Notes: generated by a model from the letters alone, not told the origin. 64,000 bases of DNA from Cypionkella psychrotolerans (GCF_001294535.1 NZ_LGIC01000065.1:186001-250000), one strand, 5' to 3'. Positions 16,341 to 25,304 are shown, numbered from the stretch's first letter. Made by a program: numbers and translations.

Positions 16341-17015
16341 ATGGACAATATCCGCTTCGATTTTTCCGATTTCCATCGTTACGGTTCGGCATTTTACGAC
16401 TTTTTGGCTTTGCGCAAGCAGGTGTTTGTCGACCAACTCGGCTGGGATGTGCCGCATAATGCCAAGGTCGAAATGGACCAATATGACACGCCAGTGGCGC
16501 ATTACTCGTTGGTTTTAAGACACGGTCAGGTTGTAGGCGGCGCGCGCGCCATGGCCACGACCGCAACCTGGGGAGAGCATACCTATATGCTGCGCGATGC
16601 CTATTCCGGCAAGTTGCCGCATATTCCGTCGCATGTGATGTCGGTCGAAATCGCCACGCCGCATGTCTGGGAATGTACGCGGTTGGTGATCTCGGATGCG
16701 CTGACGACGGCGGCAGAGCGCAGCGAATGTCTGACCTTGATTGTGGACGGTTTGGTCGAAATCACCCGCGCGCAGGGCGGTGAGGAGTTGATTTGTCTCT
16801 CGTCACTGACCCTGATGCGGGCTTTGCGCCAGATCGGCTATGAAGTGTCGCGGCTGGGAGACACTTACCGCAATGATGAAGACGGGCGGCAATATGCGGT
16901 GCTGCGGATGCCGGCCGAATTCTCGCGTGCGCGGCAGTTGCGGGTCGCCCCGATCCCGTTCCCAGCCCATCGGCTGCGGGCAGAGCCGAGCTTCTTGCAG
17001 GGGGCGACGGCTTAG
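16341..17015 (+). CDS. Acyl-homoserine-lactone synthase, LuxI family
   Basis: A 224-residue synthase that makes acyl-homoserine lactone from S-adenosylmethionine and acyl carrier protein. All hallmark residues are visible: R, F and W in LRKQVFVDQLGW, the two Asp in EMDQYDTPVAHY, Arg in GGARAMA, and Glu and Arg in WECTRLVI. The acyl chain length cannot be told from sequence. The ATG at 16341 follows TAGGAG. It pairs with the upstream luxR and its promoter region carries two dyads, so positive autoregulation is likely. Gene symbol left blank because naming varies between strains. Confidence 0.92.
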   Translation: MDNIRFDFSDFHRYGSAFYDFLALRKQVFVDQLGWDVPHNAKVEMDQYDTPVAHYSLVLRHGQVVGGARAMATTATWGEHTYMLRDAYSGKLPHIPSHVMSVEIATPHVWECTRLVISDALTTAAERSECLTLIVDGLVEITRAQGGEELICLSSLTLMRALRQIGYEVSRLGDTYRNDEDGRQYAVLRMPAEFSRARQLRVAPIPFPAHRLRAEPSFLQGATA

Positions 17016-17046
17016 GCCATGCTGGGGACGATGAAAAGGAAGCCCT

Positions 17047-17247
17047 ATGCCATTGTTATTGCTGGTTCTGCTGGTGTCGGTGTTTGTCTATGCTTGGCTG
17101 GCACGCCGCAACTCCACCCTGACGCGCAACTGCCGCTGGCGGTTGGATCGACGGGCGGGACCCAGCAGCTATCACTGCACCGCCTGTGGCGCGGTCTGTG
17201 ATCCGGGAGCGGGCCGCGCGCCAAGGCAATGTTTGCGCGCGGCTTGA
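17047..17247 (+). CDS. Small membrane protein with a four-Cys motif
   Basis: A 66-residue protein: one N-terminal transmembrane helix (LLLLVLLVSVFVYAWL), then a short cytosolic part with RNSTLTRNCRWR, CTACGA and RQCLR. The four Cys (C-x13-15-C-x2-C-x-n-C) look like a small zinc-binding knuckle. A similar small protein occurs in other Rhodobacterales as I remember it; function unknown. It begins 31 bases after luxI with AAGGAAG as ribosome binding site, so it may be co-transcribed with luxI. Confidence 0.6.
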   Translation: MPLLLLVLLVSVFVYAWLARRNSTLTRNCRWRLDRRAGPSSYHCTACGAVCDPGAGRAPRQCLRAA

Positions 17248-17289
17248 GGGGGAGGGATTGGGCGTGCTGTCACAATTTGGGAGAAAGCC

Positions 17290-18150
17290 ATGAAACCAGA
17301 CCAGCCAACTCATGCCGCCCCTGCTGACGCAGAGGCGCGCAAAGCTGTAAAATCGGTGATCTGTTATCCGGTCTCGGGCCTGCCGCGGCCGGATCTGGCA
17401 CCCTATCTGGCGGCACGGGCCGGGTGGAGCAGGGTGGCCGAAGTGCTGGTGCCGGCGCGCGAGGCGCGGTGTTTTGATGTGCCTAGCGGGCATTTCTTTC
17501 GCATCACCAGCGTTGAGGGGCCGCAGGTGGGCGATCTCAATCTGTGGAACGCAGCAGACCTGAATGAGCGGTTTTTCTCGGGCAAAACCCGTGCGTTGCA
17601 CGGCACGCATCTGTCAGCGGGCGATCGGATGTGGTCGGCGCTGCCTTATCTGCGCGAGATGGCTCTGATCACCGAGGATACGCTGGACTGGTACGGGTTC
17701 GATGCGTTTGGCGGCAGCGTACATGACGTGATCGGCACGCGTTGTGATCCCTACACCAGCAATCTGCTGTCGGGCGGGCAGTATCATCATTGCTGCCATT
17801 CCAACCTGACGCGGGCGCTAGCCGCGCGCATGGGTCTGCCGCTGTGGCAGGCTGAAGCACATGTGCATGACGTGCTGAACGTGTTCATGTGTACCGGATT
17901 CACCCGCGACACCGGTCAGTATTTCATGAAAGCCAGCCCAGTGCGGCCCGGTGATTACATCGAGTTTTTCGCCGCGATGGACCTGATCGGCGGCCTGTCT
18001 GCCTGTCCCGGTGGTGATTGCTCGTCAGAGCATTCCTCGGATCAGGCGGCCTGTTATCCTCTGTTGGTTGAGGTGTTTAAGCCGTCGTCTTTGCCCGCAG
18101 GATGGCATCCGGCGGTGGCAAACGGCTATGACCGCAGTCACGGAGTTTAG
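17290..18150 (+). CDS. DUF1989 / urea carboxylase-associated family protein
   Basis: A 286-residue soluble protein of the DUF1989 family. Conserved stretches include GHFFRITSVEGPQVGDLNLWNA, LHGTHLSAGDRMWSALPY, HDVIGTRCDPYTS, CCHSNLTRALA, HVHDVLNVFMCTGF and the Cys/His-rich C-terminal ACPGGDCSSEHSSD, the last likely a metal site. Family members sit near urea carboxylase or aminomethyltransferase genes and are thought to act in guanidine/urea-type nitrogen metabolism; no such genes are next to it here, so its role is open. Start ATG at 17290 follows GAGAAAG. Confidence 0.8.
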   Translation: MKPDQPTHAAPADAEARKAVKSVICYPVSGLPRPDLAPYLAARAGWSRVAEVLVPAREARCFDVPSGHFFRITSVEGPQVGDLNLWNAADLNERFFSGKTRALHGTHLSAGDRMWSALPYLREMALITEDTLDWYGFDAFGGSVHDVIGTRCDPYTSNLLSGGQYHHCCHSNLTRALAARMGLPLWQAEAHVHDVLNVFMCTGFTRDTGQYFMKASPVRPGDYIEFFAAMDLIGGLSACPGGDCSSEHSSDQAACYPLLVEVFKPSSLPAGWHPAVANGYDRSHGV

Positions 18151-18185
18151 GCGCTCTACAACCCGGCAGAGCGCCATTTCGATAC

Positions 18186-19160
18186 CTAGCAGTACCGCTC
18201 AATCGCCAGCAGTTGATGATCACCGTAACGGTCGCCGGCAGCGAAACCGGGGGGGAGGATGCGGTCAATTTCGGCGTGATCGTCAGGGGTGAAGACGATC
18301 TCGGTGGCCTGCGCCCATTGCTTGAGGTTTTCCGCCCTGCGGGTGCCGGGGATCGGGATCAGGTGATCGCCTTTCGCCAGAACCCACGCCAAAGCGGTGG
18401 CTGGCGTGGACCAGCCGCGCGCTGCACAAAACGCCCGGAACGCATTGATTGATTGGGTGTTTTCGCTGAAGTTTGGCTCCGTGAAGCGAGGGTTCTGCGC
18501 GCGAAACCCGTCGGTTGGCTTAGCCAGCGCCACGTCGCCCAACATGCCGCGTGCCAGCGGTGAGAACGGGATGAAGGCCACGCCAAGCGCTTTGCAGGCT
18601 TGGATCATGCCCAGTTCGGGCTGGCGGCTCCACAGCGAATACTCGTTTTGCACCGCCATGCAGGGACGGATTTTATGGGCGGCGCGCAATGTGTCGGGGG
18701 CGATTTCTGACATGCCGTAGCCGCCGATTTTGCCTTCCTCGATCAGGCGTGACAGGGAGCCTACCACCTCGGCCAAGGGGCGGCTGCGCTCGCGGCGGTG
18801 AATGTAGAACAGCTCGACATGGTCGCGGTTCAGCCGCTTCAGCGAGGCCTCCAACTCGGCGCGCAGATGGTGTTCCGAATTGTCGATGCGGCGCGGCGGG
18901 CCGGAGACAAAGCTGGCTTTGGTGGCGATGGTGACATTCGGGCGGCGGGTGGTGAGCCATTTGCCGATGATGGTTTCCGAAATCCCCATGCCGTAGATAT
19001 TGGCGGTGTCAATAAAATCTATACCTTGGTCTAGCATCGCATCCAGACAGCGCAGGCTTTCGGCCTCATTCGTATCGCCAAAGATGCCGCCGAAGGACAT
19101 AGCACCCAGGCCAATGGCGGATACATTTGGGCCGTTTTGGCCGAGTTTGCGGGTTTTCAT
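18186..19160 (-). CDS. Aldo/keto reductase
   Basis: A 324-residue cytosolic NADPH-dependent oxidoreductase with the (alpha/beta)8 aldo/keto reductase fold. Catalytic tetrad: Asp and Tyr in FIDTANIYG, Lys in VTIATKAS and His in FYIHRRE. The cofactor-binding IPIPGTRRAENL is near the C-terminus. It resembles the AKR13/AKR11-type reductases of broad aldehyde specificity. The ATG at 19160 follows AGGAGA; nine upstream residues in frame lack family similarity. It ends in Cys and is followed by the DUF1989 gene tail-to-tail. Natural substrate unknown. Confidence 0.88.
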   Translation of the reverse strand: MKTRKLGQNGPNVSAIGLGAMSFGGIFGDTNEAESLRCLDAMLDQGIDFIDTANIYGMGISETIIGKWLTTRRPNVTIATKASFVSGPPRRIDNSEHHLRAELEASLKRLNRDHVELFYIHRRERSRPLAEVVGSLSRLIEEGKIGGYGMSEIAPDTLRAAHKIRPCMAVQNEYSLWSRQPELGMIQACKALGVAFIPFSPLARGMLGDVALAKPTDGFRAQNPRFTEPNFSENTQSINAFRAFCAARGWSTPATALAWVLAKGDHLIPIPGTRRAENLKQWAQATEIVFTPDDHAEIDRILPPGFAAGDRYGDHQLLAIERYC

Positions 19161-19210
19161 GGGCGTCTCCTGCTGAGGGGATCGCAATAGACGCCCACGA
19201 ATCGGTTAGG

Positions 19211-20530
19211 TCAAGGGTGCATATAGTGCAGGCCTTGGAAGTTTTGCCGCAATGCGGCGGTACGGGGGGCGAGTGTTTCGGGCGCGTTCGAGCGCAGGCC
19301 TTCAGCGATCAACGCGGCGAGGGCAGGGGCGTGGTTCGGGGTGACTCCGCGGCGCACCAATTCGGGCGTACCAATGCGCAAGCCGTTGAGATCATTAGAG
19401 ACCTCCGCGATGGGCAGACCGATACCGCAGGCGAGGAAACCGGCTTTGCGCAGAGTTTTCGAGGCGGTCTGACCGCCGCCAAAGCCTGCCGCTTCAATCG
19501 CGAATTGATGGCTTTGGGTGCTGCCTTTGTCTGCGGCAAAGATCGGCAGGCCGAGCGCGCTGAGTTCTCGCGCCAAGGCCTGCGCCAGATCGACCATCGC
19601 CTGCGTATAGGCCGCGCCAAAGTCGCGCCAATCCAGCAGCGACAGCGCGAGGGCTGCGGATTTGGCGGCGTCAAAATTCGCGGTCATGCCGGGATAGGCG
19701 ATGTGATCGAGGCGCTCGGCAATCACGGCATCATTGGTGACGATCAGCCCGCCTGCCGGACCGCCAAGCGATTTATAGGTGCTCATCGTCATCAGATGCG
19801 CGCCTTGGCTCAGCGGGTTGGCCCAAAGCCCGCCCGCGATGATGCCGCATTGATGGGCGGCGTCAAACAGCACCTTTGCCCCAACCTCATCGGCAATGGC
19901 GCGGATTTCAGCGACTGGATGCGGGAACAGATTGAGGCTGCCGCCGACAGTGATCAGCCTGGGTTTAACCTGATGGGCGAGAGCGCGAAGCTGTTGCAGA
20001 TCAATGGTATAGCCGTCGGCATTGGCCGGGGCGGGATGGGTGATCAGCCCGTAAAGCCCGGCACATCCGGCGGCGTGATGGGTAACATGGCCGCCGATGG
20101 TCGCGGGTGGGGCGATGATCACATCGCCGGGTTTGGTTAGCGCCATGAAGCCATATAAGTTGGCCAAAGCACCAGAGCCGACGCGGATTTCGGCATATTT
20201 CGCTTGGAAAATCTCAGCGGCGAGTTCGGCGGCGATGACCTCAATCTCCTCGATCGCCTCCAGTCCCATTTCATATTTATCGCCCGGATAGCCCAAGGAG
20301 GGACGGCTGCCGAGGCCGCGCGACAGGGCGGCTTCGGCGCGGGGATTCATGATGTTGGTGGCGGGGTTGAGGTTGAAGCAATCGCGGTCGTGGATTTGTG
20401 CATTGGCTTGGATCAGCGCTTCAATCCGGTTTGCGACCTGTGCTGATGGCGCGGTGGCGTCACTGGCAAGGCGTTGGATCAGGGCTTCGCAAGCATCAGG
20501 AACCCAAGGGCGGCGGGAAAGATGGGGCAT
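19211..20530 (-). CDS. SHMT-like PLP enzyme with altered active site
   Basis: A 439-residue fold-type I PLP enzyme clearly related to serine hydroxymethyltransferase: GYPGDKYEMG, GSGALANLYGFMALTKPGD, GGHVTHHAAG, ITVGGSLNLF, FDAAHQCGIIAGG and the PLP-lysine segment STYKSLGGPAGGLI. Yet positions diagnostic of true SHMT differ: the N-terminal SEN(F/I) segment holding the catalytic Glu is LNPATN, KRYYGG is DKYEMG, and THKTLRGPRGG is STYKSLGGPAGG. So it is probably not folate-dependent GlyA but a relative such as an alpha-methylserine or beta-hydroxy amino acid aldolase. A divergent LysR gene and paired repeats lie upstream. Assignment to superfamily is firm, to reaction weak. Confidence 0.75.
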   Translation of the reverse strand: MPHLSRRPWVPDACEALIQRLASDATAPSAQVANRIEALIQANAQIHDRDCFNLNPATNIMNPRAEAALSRGLGSRPSLGYPGDKYEMGLEAIEEIEVIAAELAAEIFQAKYAEIRVGSGALANLYGFMALTKPGDVIIAPPATIGGHVTHHAAGCAGLYGLITHPAPANADGYTIDLQQLRALAHQVKPRLITVGGSLNLFPHPVAEIRAIADEVGAKVLFDAAHQCGIIAGGLWANPLSQGAHLMTMSTYKSLGGPAGGLIVTNDAVIAERLDHIAYPGMTANFDAAKSAALALSLLDWRDFGAAYTQAMVDLAQALARELSALGLPIFAADKGSTQSHQFAIEAAGFGGGQTASKTLRKAGFLACGIGLPIAEVSNDLNGLRIGTPELVRRGVTPNHAPALAALIAEGLRSNAPETLAPRTAALRQNFQGLHYMHP

Positions 20531-20591
20531 GGTGATCTCCTTTTATAGCAGCAGACCAGAGCGGGGGCTTGCGGGCAAATCAGAATTGCAG

Positions 20592-20642
20592 AAAACTAGG
20601 GTTAGAAAAATTATGGTGTGAAAAACTAAGCTTAGAAAAATT
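20592..20642. promoter_or_regulatory. Two direct repeats with 30-bp period between the SHMT-like and lysR genes
   Basis: Two 21-bp units at 20592-20612 and 20622-20642 share AAAACTA at the left and TTAGAAAAATT at the right, with one or two differing bases between; the second contains the palindrome CTAAGCTTAG. The 30-bp period and place between divergent genes suit a LysR binding region. The second unit ends nine bases before the lysR start, so autorepression is plausible. Confidence 0.5.
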
Positions 20643-20650
20643 GAGGTAAT

Positions 20651-21529
20651 ATGGCTGTTGCACCACCCCGCCCGAAAGACTTGGCCCTGTCGGCGTTGCG
20701 TGCCTTTGAGGCGGCGGCGCGGCTGGGCAGTTTTGCGCTGGCTGCGGCCGAGTTGGGGGTGACGGCGGGGGCGGTGACTGCGCATGTGAAAGCGCTGGAG
20801 GCTGCGTTGGGATCGCCGTTGTTTCAGCGTGCTGGGCGCGGCGTGGTGCTGACGGCGGCAGGGGCGCGGGCGTTGCCCGAGTTCACTTTGGCCTTCGATG
20901 CGCTGGGGGCGGCGGTGCAGGTTCTGCGCGCCGAAGCAGCGCCCCGCGTGGTGCATATCGCGACTTTGCCGTCGATTGCGCAACTGTGGCTGTCACCGCG
21001 CTTGCCTGCTTTGCGCGCTGCGGCCCCCGAGATTGAAATCTCGATCACCGCGATGGAGGCGCCGCCGAACCTGAAGCGATTGCCCTATGATCTGAGCCTG
21101 TTTTACGGCGAGGGCGATGAGATTATCGCGCCGGATGTAATTTTTCCTGTGTGTTCCCCGTCGCTTGCGGCAAAGTTGCAACGGCCCGAGGATTTGGCAC
21201 TAGTGACCTGCCTGACCGACGCGAGTTGGGCGCAGGATTGGCAAATCTGGGCAGAGGCCGCAATGCCGGGGGCAAATTTCACCCCGCGTGGACCGATGTT
21301 TTCGCTCTACGCGCTGGCGGTGGAGGAGGCCGCGGGCGGCGCCGGCGTGCTGATGGCGCATCAGGCCTTGGTCGCTTCGCATCTGGCGGCAGGGGCGTTG
21401 GTGGCCCCATTTCAACAGCGGGTGACGCTGCCGGGTGGCTTGCGATTGTGGTCGGCCCGGCCGATGCGGCCGGGCTCTGCGGTGCAGCGCGCCGCGCGGT
21501 TTTTGCAGGTGGCAGGCGCGCGGGTTTAG
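20651..21529 (+). CDS. LysR-family transcriptional regulator (GcvA-like)
   Basis: A 292-residue regulator: N-terminal winged helix-turn-helix ([38 protein letters not shown], about 14-50, then [15 protein letters not shown]) and a C-terminal periplasmic-binding-like effector domain from about residue 95 ([25 protein letters not shown]). The HTH and linker resemble the GcvA group. Divergent from the SHMT-like gene, it is the likely regulator of that gene. Its last four bases overlap the 3' end of deoD on the other strand. Confidence 0.88.
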   Translation: MAVAPPRPKDLALSALRAFEAAARLGSFALAAAELGVTAGAVTAHVKALEAALGSPLFQRAGRGVVLTAAGARALPEFTLAFDALGAAVQVLRAEAAPRVVHIATLPSIAQLWLSPRLPALRAAAPEIEISITAMEAPPNLKRLPYDLSLFYGEGDEIIAPDVIFPVCSPSLAAKLQRPEDLALVTCLTDASWAQDWQIWAEAAMPGANFTPRGPMFSLYALAVEEAAGGAGVLMAHQALVASHLAAGALVAPFQQRVTLPGGLRLWSARPMRPGSAVQRAARFLQVAGARV

Positions 21530-22230
21530 GCGAAAGCGGCCTCCAAAGCCACTTCGACCATCGCGCCGAAGCTGGTTTCGCGCTGGTCGGCGGGCAGGGC
21601 TTCGTGGGTCAGGATATGGTCGGAAATCGTCAGCACGGCGAGGGCGCGCCGGTTGTAGCGGGCGGCAAGCATGTAAAGTTCAGCGGCCTCCATCTCAACG
21701 CAAAGCGTGCCGTGGCGTTGCAACTGATCCGACAGGTCGGGGCGTTCGTCATAGAAGGTATCGGACGAGAAAATCCCGCCGACATGCACCGGGGTGCCGA
21801 TTTTCAGTGCGGCTTTATGGGCGGCGGACAGCAGGCCAAAGTCGGCGCAGGGGGCGAAATTCAACTCGCGGAACAGACTTTGCGACGGGCTGCCGCAGGT
21901 GCTTGCGGTCTGCGCCAAAACCACATCGCGGACGTTGACATGAGTCTGCAAAGCCCCCGCCGAGCCGATGCGGATCAGGGTTTGTGCGCCATAATCTTTC
22001 ATCAATTCATTGGCATAGATCGACAGCGACGGCATCCCCATCCCGGAGCCATGGATGGTGACCCGGTGGCCGCGCCATGTGCCAGTATAGCCCAACATGC
22101 CGCGCACCTCGTTCACCAAAACCGGGTTTTCAAGGTATTTCTGCGCGGCCCAGCGGGCGCGGTAGGGGTCGCCCGGCAGCAGCACGGTTTCGGCAATCTC
22201 GCCGGGTTTGGCCCCGATATGGAAGGTCAT
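21526..22230 (-). CDS. deoD: Purine nucleoside phosphorylase, DeoD type
   Basis: A 234-residue trimeric/hexameric PNP that splits purine nucleosides with phosphate. Family motifs: LPGDPYRA (phosphate loop), [29 protein letters not shown], and [13 protein letters not shown] with the ribose-binding Glu pair, then TISDHI with the catalytic Asp. Start ATG at 22230 follows GGAGA; an upstream extension of 24 residues in frame is not like the family. Downstream on the other strand the lysR gene ends with a four-base overlap; DUF6455 lies upstream on the same strand. Confidence 0.94.
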   Translation of the reverse strand: MTFHIGAKPGEIAETVLLPGDPYRARWAAQKYLENPVLVNEVRGMLGYTGTWRGHRVTIHGSGMGMPSLSIYANELMKDYGAQTLIRIGSAGALQTHVNVRDVVLAQTASTCGSPSQSLFRELNFAPCADFGLLSAAHKAALKIGTPVHVGGIFSSDTFYDERPDLSDQLQRHGTLCVEMEAAELYMLAARYNRRALAVLTISDHILTHEALPADQRETSFGAMVEVALEAAFA

Positions 22231-22282
22231 TGCATTCTCCGTTTTCGGCGAAGCTATGACGTTTTGCGGGGCAGGGGAAGCC

Positions 22283-22633
22283 TTAGAGCAGACCCGCCGC
22301 AAAGCTGGTTTTGTTCAGGCAAAACTCGGCATCCGAGGGTTTGGCGAGCGCGCCGCGGTCCAGCACCTTGCCGCAGTTTTTGCGGTCTTTGCACTGGCCA
22401 CAGGTGTAAAGCAGTTCATGGTAGCGATCGTGGTCGGCGCGGACCTGCGCTTCGGTCAGCCCGAAAATCTGCGCCATGGCGATCACGCGATCGGGCACAT
22501 CTTGCGGCATCCGCGCGAAGGCTTCGACCTGATCGCGAGTCATACCCAGATCGTCCAAGTCGCGTTGGCTCAGCTGTGCGATCTCTTTCAGGTCTTGCCA
22601 GCGGTGTTTTAGGGTCTTGATCCGGTCAAACAT
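22283..22633 (-). CDS. DUF6455 family protein
   Basis: A 116-residue soluble protein of the DUF6455 type common in Rhodobacterales: [50 protein letters not shown] and a final [11 protein letters not shown]. The Cys set C-x2-C-x4-C plus a later Cys suggests a metal or Fe-S site, which is inference. Function unknown. Start ATG at 22633 has GAGGAG upstream. Same strand as deoD with a 52-base gap. Confidence 0.75.
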   Translation of the reverse strand: MFDRIKTLKHRWQDLKEIAQLSQRDLDDLGMTRDQVEAFARMPQDVPDRVIAMAQIFGLTEAQVRADHDRYHELLYTCGQCKDRKNCGKVLDRGALAKPSDAEFCLNKTSFAAGLL

Positions 22634-22723
22634 GTGTGTCTCCTCTGCTGTCCGAGGGGTGCCATGAATTGCCGGGGGCAGATTTGATCTAGCGCAAAGC
22701 TTGCGCGGATTGACGAAGTTTCG

Positions 22724-24685
22724 TCATTCTGCCGCAAGCGTGGTTTTGTCGACCAGACCGACGATATCGAGCATGATGCGGTTCAACTCGAAGTCTTTCG
22801 GGGTGTAGACGGCGGCGACGCCCATGGCGCGTAAGGCGCGTGCGTCATCTTCCGGGATGATGCCACCGACGACAAGCGGGACGCCCGACAACCCGGCCTC
22901 GCGCATTTTCTGCAAGGTGTCGCGGATCAGGGGAATGTGACTGCCGGAGAGGATCGACAGGCCGATGACATGGGCGTTTTGTTCGACAGCAGCGGCAACG
23001 ATTTCGACGGGAGTCAGGCGGATGCCTTCGTAATGGATGTCCATGCCGCAATCACGGGCGCGGGCGGCGATTTGCTCGGCGCCGTTGGAATGGCCGTCAA
23101 GCCCCGGTTTTCCCACGAGAAACTTCAACGGGCGGCCAAGTTTGGCAGAGAGGGTTTGCACCGCCTCGCGGATTGGCTCCAACCCTTCAGTGCGGTTGGA
23201 GGGGCTGCGGGACACGCCGGTCGGCGCGCGGTATTCGCCGAAAGCCGCGCGCACCATCAGGCCCCATTCGCCGGTGGTGGCTCCGGCTTTTGCGGCGGCA
23301 ATGGAGGCGGGCATGATGTTTGCGCCGGAGGCCGCAGCGGCTCGGAGGGCAGTGAGGGCGGCCTGCACGGCGGTCTCGTCACGGGTTTCGCGCCACGCGG
23401 TGAGGCGGGTGATCTGATCGGCCTCGGCCTTGGGATCAGACAGCATGATTGAGCCATCGCCAGCGGTCAGCGGGCTGGGCGTGGTTTCCACCCAAGCGTT
23501 GACACCAACCACCGTGGTTTCTTTCGATTCAATCTTGGCAATGCGTTCGGCATTCGCCTCCACCAAGCGGCCCTTCATATAGTCGATGGCAGCGACCGCG
23601 CCGCCCATTGCGTCAATCTGCGCCAGTTCGGCCCGCGCGCCTTCCTTCAAAGCCGTGACCTTGCGGTCAATCGCCGGGTTGCCGTCGAACAAGTCGTCAT
23701 ATTCCAGCAGATCGGTCTCGTAGGCGAGGATTTGCTGCATCCGCAAAGACCATTGCTGATCCCAGGGGCGCGGCAAACCCAAAGCCTCATTCCAAGCGGG
23801 CAGTTGCACGGCGCGGGCGCGGGCGTTTTTCGACAAAGTCACGGCCAGCATTTCGATCAGGATGCGGTAGACGTTGTTCTCGGGTTGCTGCTCGGTCAGG
23901 CCCAAAGAATTGACCTGCACACCGTAGCGGAAGCGGCGGTATTTCGCCTCGGTGATGCCGTAGCGGGTCAGGCAAATCTCATCCCAGAGGTCGACAAAGG
24001 CGCGCATCTTGCACAGCTCGGTGACGAAGCGGATGCCGGCATTGACAAAAAACGATATTCTGCCGACCATACTGGGGAAATCATGCGCAGAAACTTTACC
24101 TTTTAGATCATCTAGCACGGCACAGGCCGTGGCCAGCGCAAAGGCCAGCTCCTGCTCCGGCGTAGCACCCGCTTCCTGCAAATGGTAGGAACAGATGTTC
24201 ATCGGGTTCCACTTTGGCAGGTGTTTTTGGGTGTAGGCCGCGACATCGGTGATCATCCGCAGGCTGGGTTTCGGCGGCGCAATATAGGTGCCGCGCGAGA
24301 GGTATTCTTTGATGATGTCGTTCTGCACCGTGCCTTGCAGGGCGGCCACATCGGCACCCTGTTCTTCGGCGACGGCGATATACAGCGCCAGCAGCCAAGG
24401 CGCTGTGGCGTTGATCGTCATCGACGTATTCATTTGTTCCAAGGGGATATCCTTGAACAGGGCCCGCATGTCGCCCAGATGGTTTACCGGCACGCCAACC
24501 TTGCCGACCTCACCGCGCGCCAATTCGTGATCGGAATCGTAGCCGGTTTGGGTTGGCAGATCGAAGGCGACCGAAAGCCCGGTCTGCCCCTTGGCGAGAT
24601 TGCTGCGATAGAGCGCGTTCGAGGCGGCGGCGGTGGAATGGCCAGCATAGGTGCGGAACAACCACGGGGTTTCTTTGCGCGCCAT
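22724..24685 (-). CDS. ecm: Ethylmalonyl-CoA mutase (B12-dependent)
   Basis: A 653-residue acyl-CoA mutase that converts (2R)-ethylmalonyl-CoA to methylsuccinyl-CoA using adenosylcobalamin. The N-terminal two thirds is the substrate-binding TIM barrel (FRTYAGHSTAAASNALYR, SVAFDLPTQTGYDSDH, NTSMTINATAPWLL, GTVQNDIIKEYLSRGTYI). The C-terminal B12 domain (about 510-640) has the DGHSNG cobalt-binding motif and the GLSILSGSH and VVGGIIP segments. The start at MARKETPWLFRTYAGHST and overall sequence agree with Ecm rather than methylmalonyl-CoA mutase. ccr lies 2.1 kb away on the other strand. Confidence 0.95.
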   Translation of the reverse strand: MARKETPWLFRTYAGHSTAAASNALYRSNLAKGQTGLSVAFDLPTQTGYDSDHELARGEVGKVGVPVNHLGDMRALFKDIPLEQMNTSMTINATAPWLLALYIAVAEEQGADVAALQGTVQNDIIKEYLSRGTYIAPPKPSLRMITDVAAYTQKHLPKWNPMNICSYHLQEAGATPEQELAFALATACAVLDDLKGKVSAHDFPSMVGRISFFVNAGIRFVTELCKMRAFVDLWDEICLTRYGITEAKYRRFRYGVQVNSLGLTEQQPENNVYRILIEMLAVTLSKNARARAVQLPAWNEALGLPRPWDQQWSLRMQQILAYETDLLEYDDLFDGNPAIDRKVTALKEGARAELAQIDAMGGAVAAIDYMKGRLVEANAERIAKIESKETTVVGVNAWVETTPSPLTAGDGSIMLSDPKAEADQITRLTAWRETRDETAVQAALTALRAAAASGANIMPASIAAAKAGATTGEWGLMVRAAFGEYRAPTGVSRSPSNRTEGLEPIREAVQTLSAKLGRPLKFLVGKPGLDGHSNGAEQIAARARDCGMDIHYEGIRLTPVEIVAAAVEQNAHVIGLSILSGSHIPLIRDTLQKMREAGLSGVPLVVGGIIPEDDARALRAMGVAAVYTPKDFELNRIMLDIVGLVDKTTLAAE

Positions 24686-24716
24686 CTCGGCCTCCTGAAT
24701 CGCATCGGCAATATTC

Positions 24717-24742
24717 TTGCGTCAGTGCAGCACTAAGCGCAA
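24717..24742 (-). promoter_or_regulatory. Near-symmetric TTGCG...CGCAA site upstream of ecm
   Basis: TTGCG (24717-24721), a perfect AGTGC-A-GCACT core (24724-24734) and CGCAA (24738-24742) lie 32-57 bases upstream of the ecm start. TTGC/GCAA arms also frame a dyad upstream of ccr. Possible shared operator of ethylmalonyl-CoA pathway genes; low certainty. Confidence 0.3.
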
Positions 24743-24884
24743 TTTCACGCAAGTGTCAATTCGCTGCGTTGCGGCGAAGGCTTGGGAATTTCGCGTGACC
24801 AAGAACATGACAGCCCTTGTCATTGGAAAACGTCCCGCAGTTGCGGCACATCTAAGCCCAGCCAACCTGAACCCAGAGGATACC

Positions 24885-25217
24885 ATGCTGAACACCTCCC
24901 TGCGCCTGAGCCTTGCTGCCCTCGCCTTGACTGCCACCACCTTGCAAGCCGCCGCCTATGACCGGACGGTGCGGATTCACAACGACACCGGGCTGACGCT
25001 GGTGCGCTTTCAATCGACCAATTCGGGGGCCTCGCGCTGGGGCAGCGATGTGATGGGGTCTGCGACGCTGGCGAACGGGGCCTCGATGAAGCTGCATTTC
25101 GACAATGCGCAGGGCTATTGCGAGTTTGATTTCAAGGCGGTGTTTGCCGATGGCACCGTGCTGCAAAAGGCCCGCGTCAATGTCTGCGAGACCGGGGATT
25201 ACTATTACACCGAATGA
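24885..25217 (+). CDS. Small secreted protein of unknown function
   Basis: A 110-residue protein with a clear Sec signal peptide (MLNTSLRLSLAALALTATTL, cleavage after QAAA near residue 23). The mature ~87 residues appear all-beta, with RTVRIHNDTGLTLVRFQSTN, a GASMKLHFDN turn region, and two Cys (GYCEFDF and VNVCETG) likely forming a disulphide. Similar short periplasmic proteins occur in Rhodobacterales without known function. Start at 24885 follows AGAGGA. It lies between ecm and the acyltransferase gene. Confidence 0.6.
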   Translation: MLNTSLRLSLAALALTATTLQAAAYDRTVRIHNDTGLTLVRFQSTNSGASRWGSDVMGSATLANGASMKLHFDNAQGYCEFDFKAVFADGTVLQKARVNVCETGDYYYTE

Positions 25218-25304
25218 ATTTACCCGATCTGGCGGCATTTGAGCCAAATTTGACTTTGAAAGACGGCGCTTTTCAAGACGGCGACGGGCTGCCAGTATTG
25301 CGGC

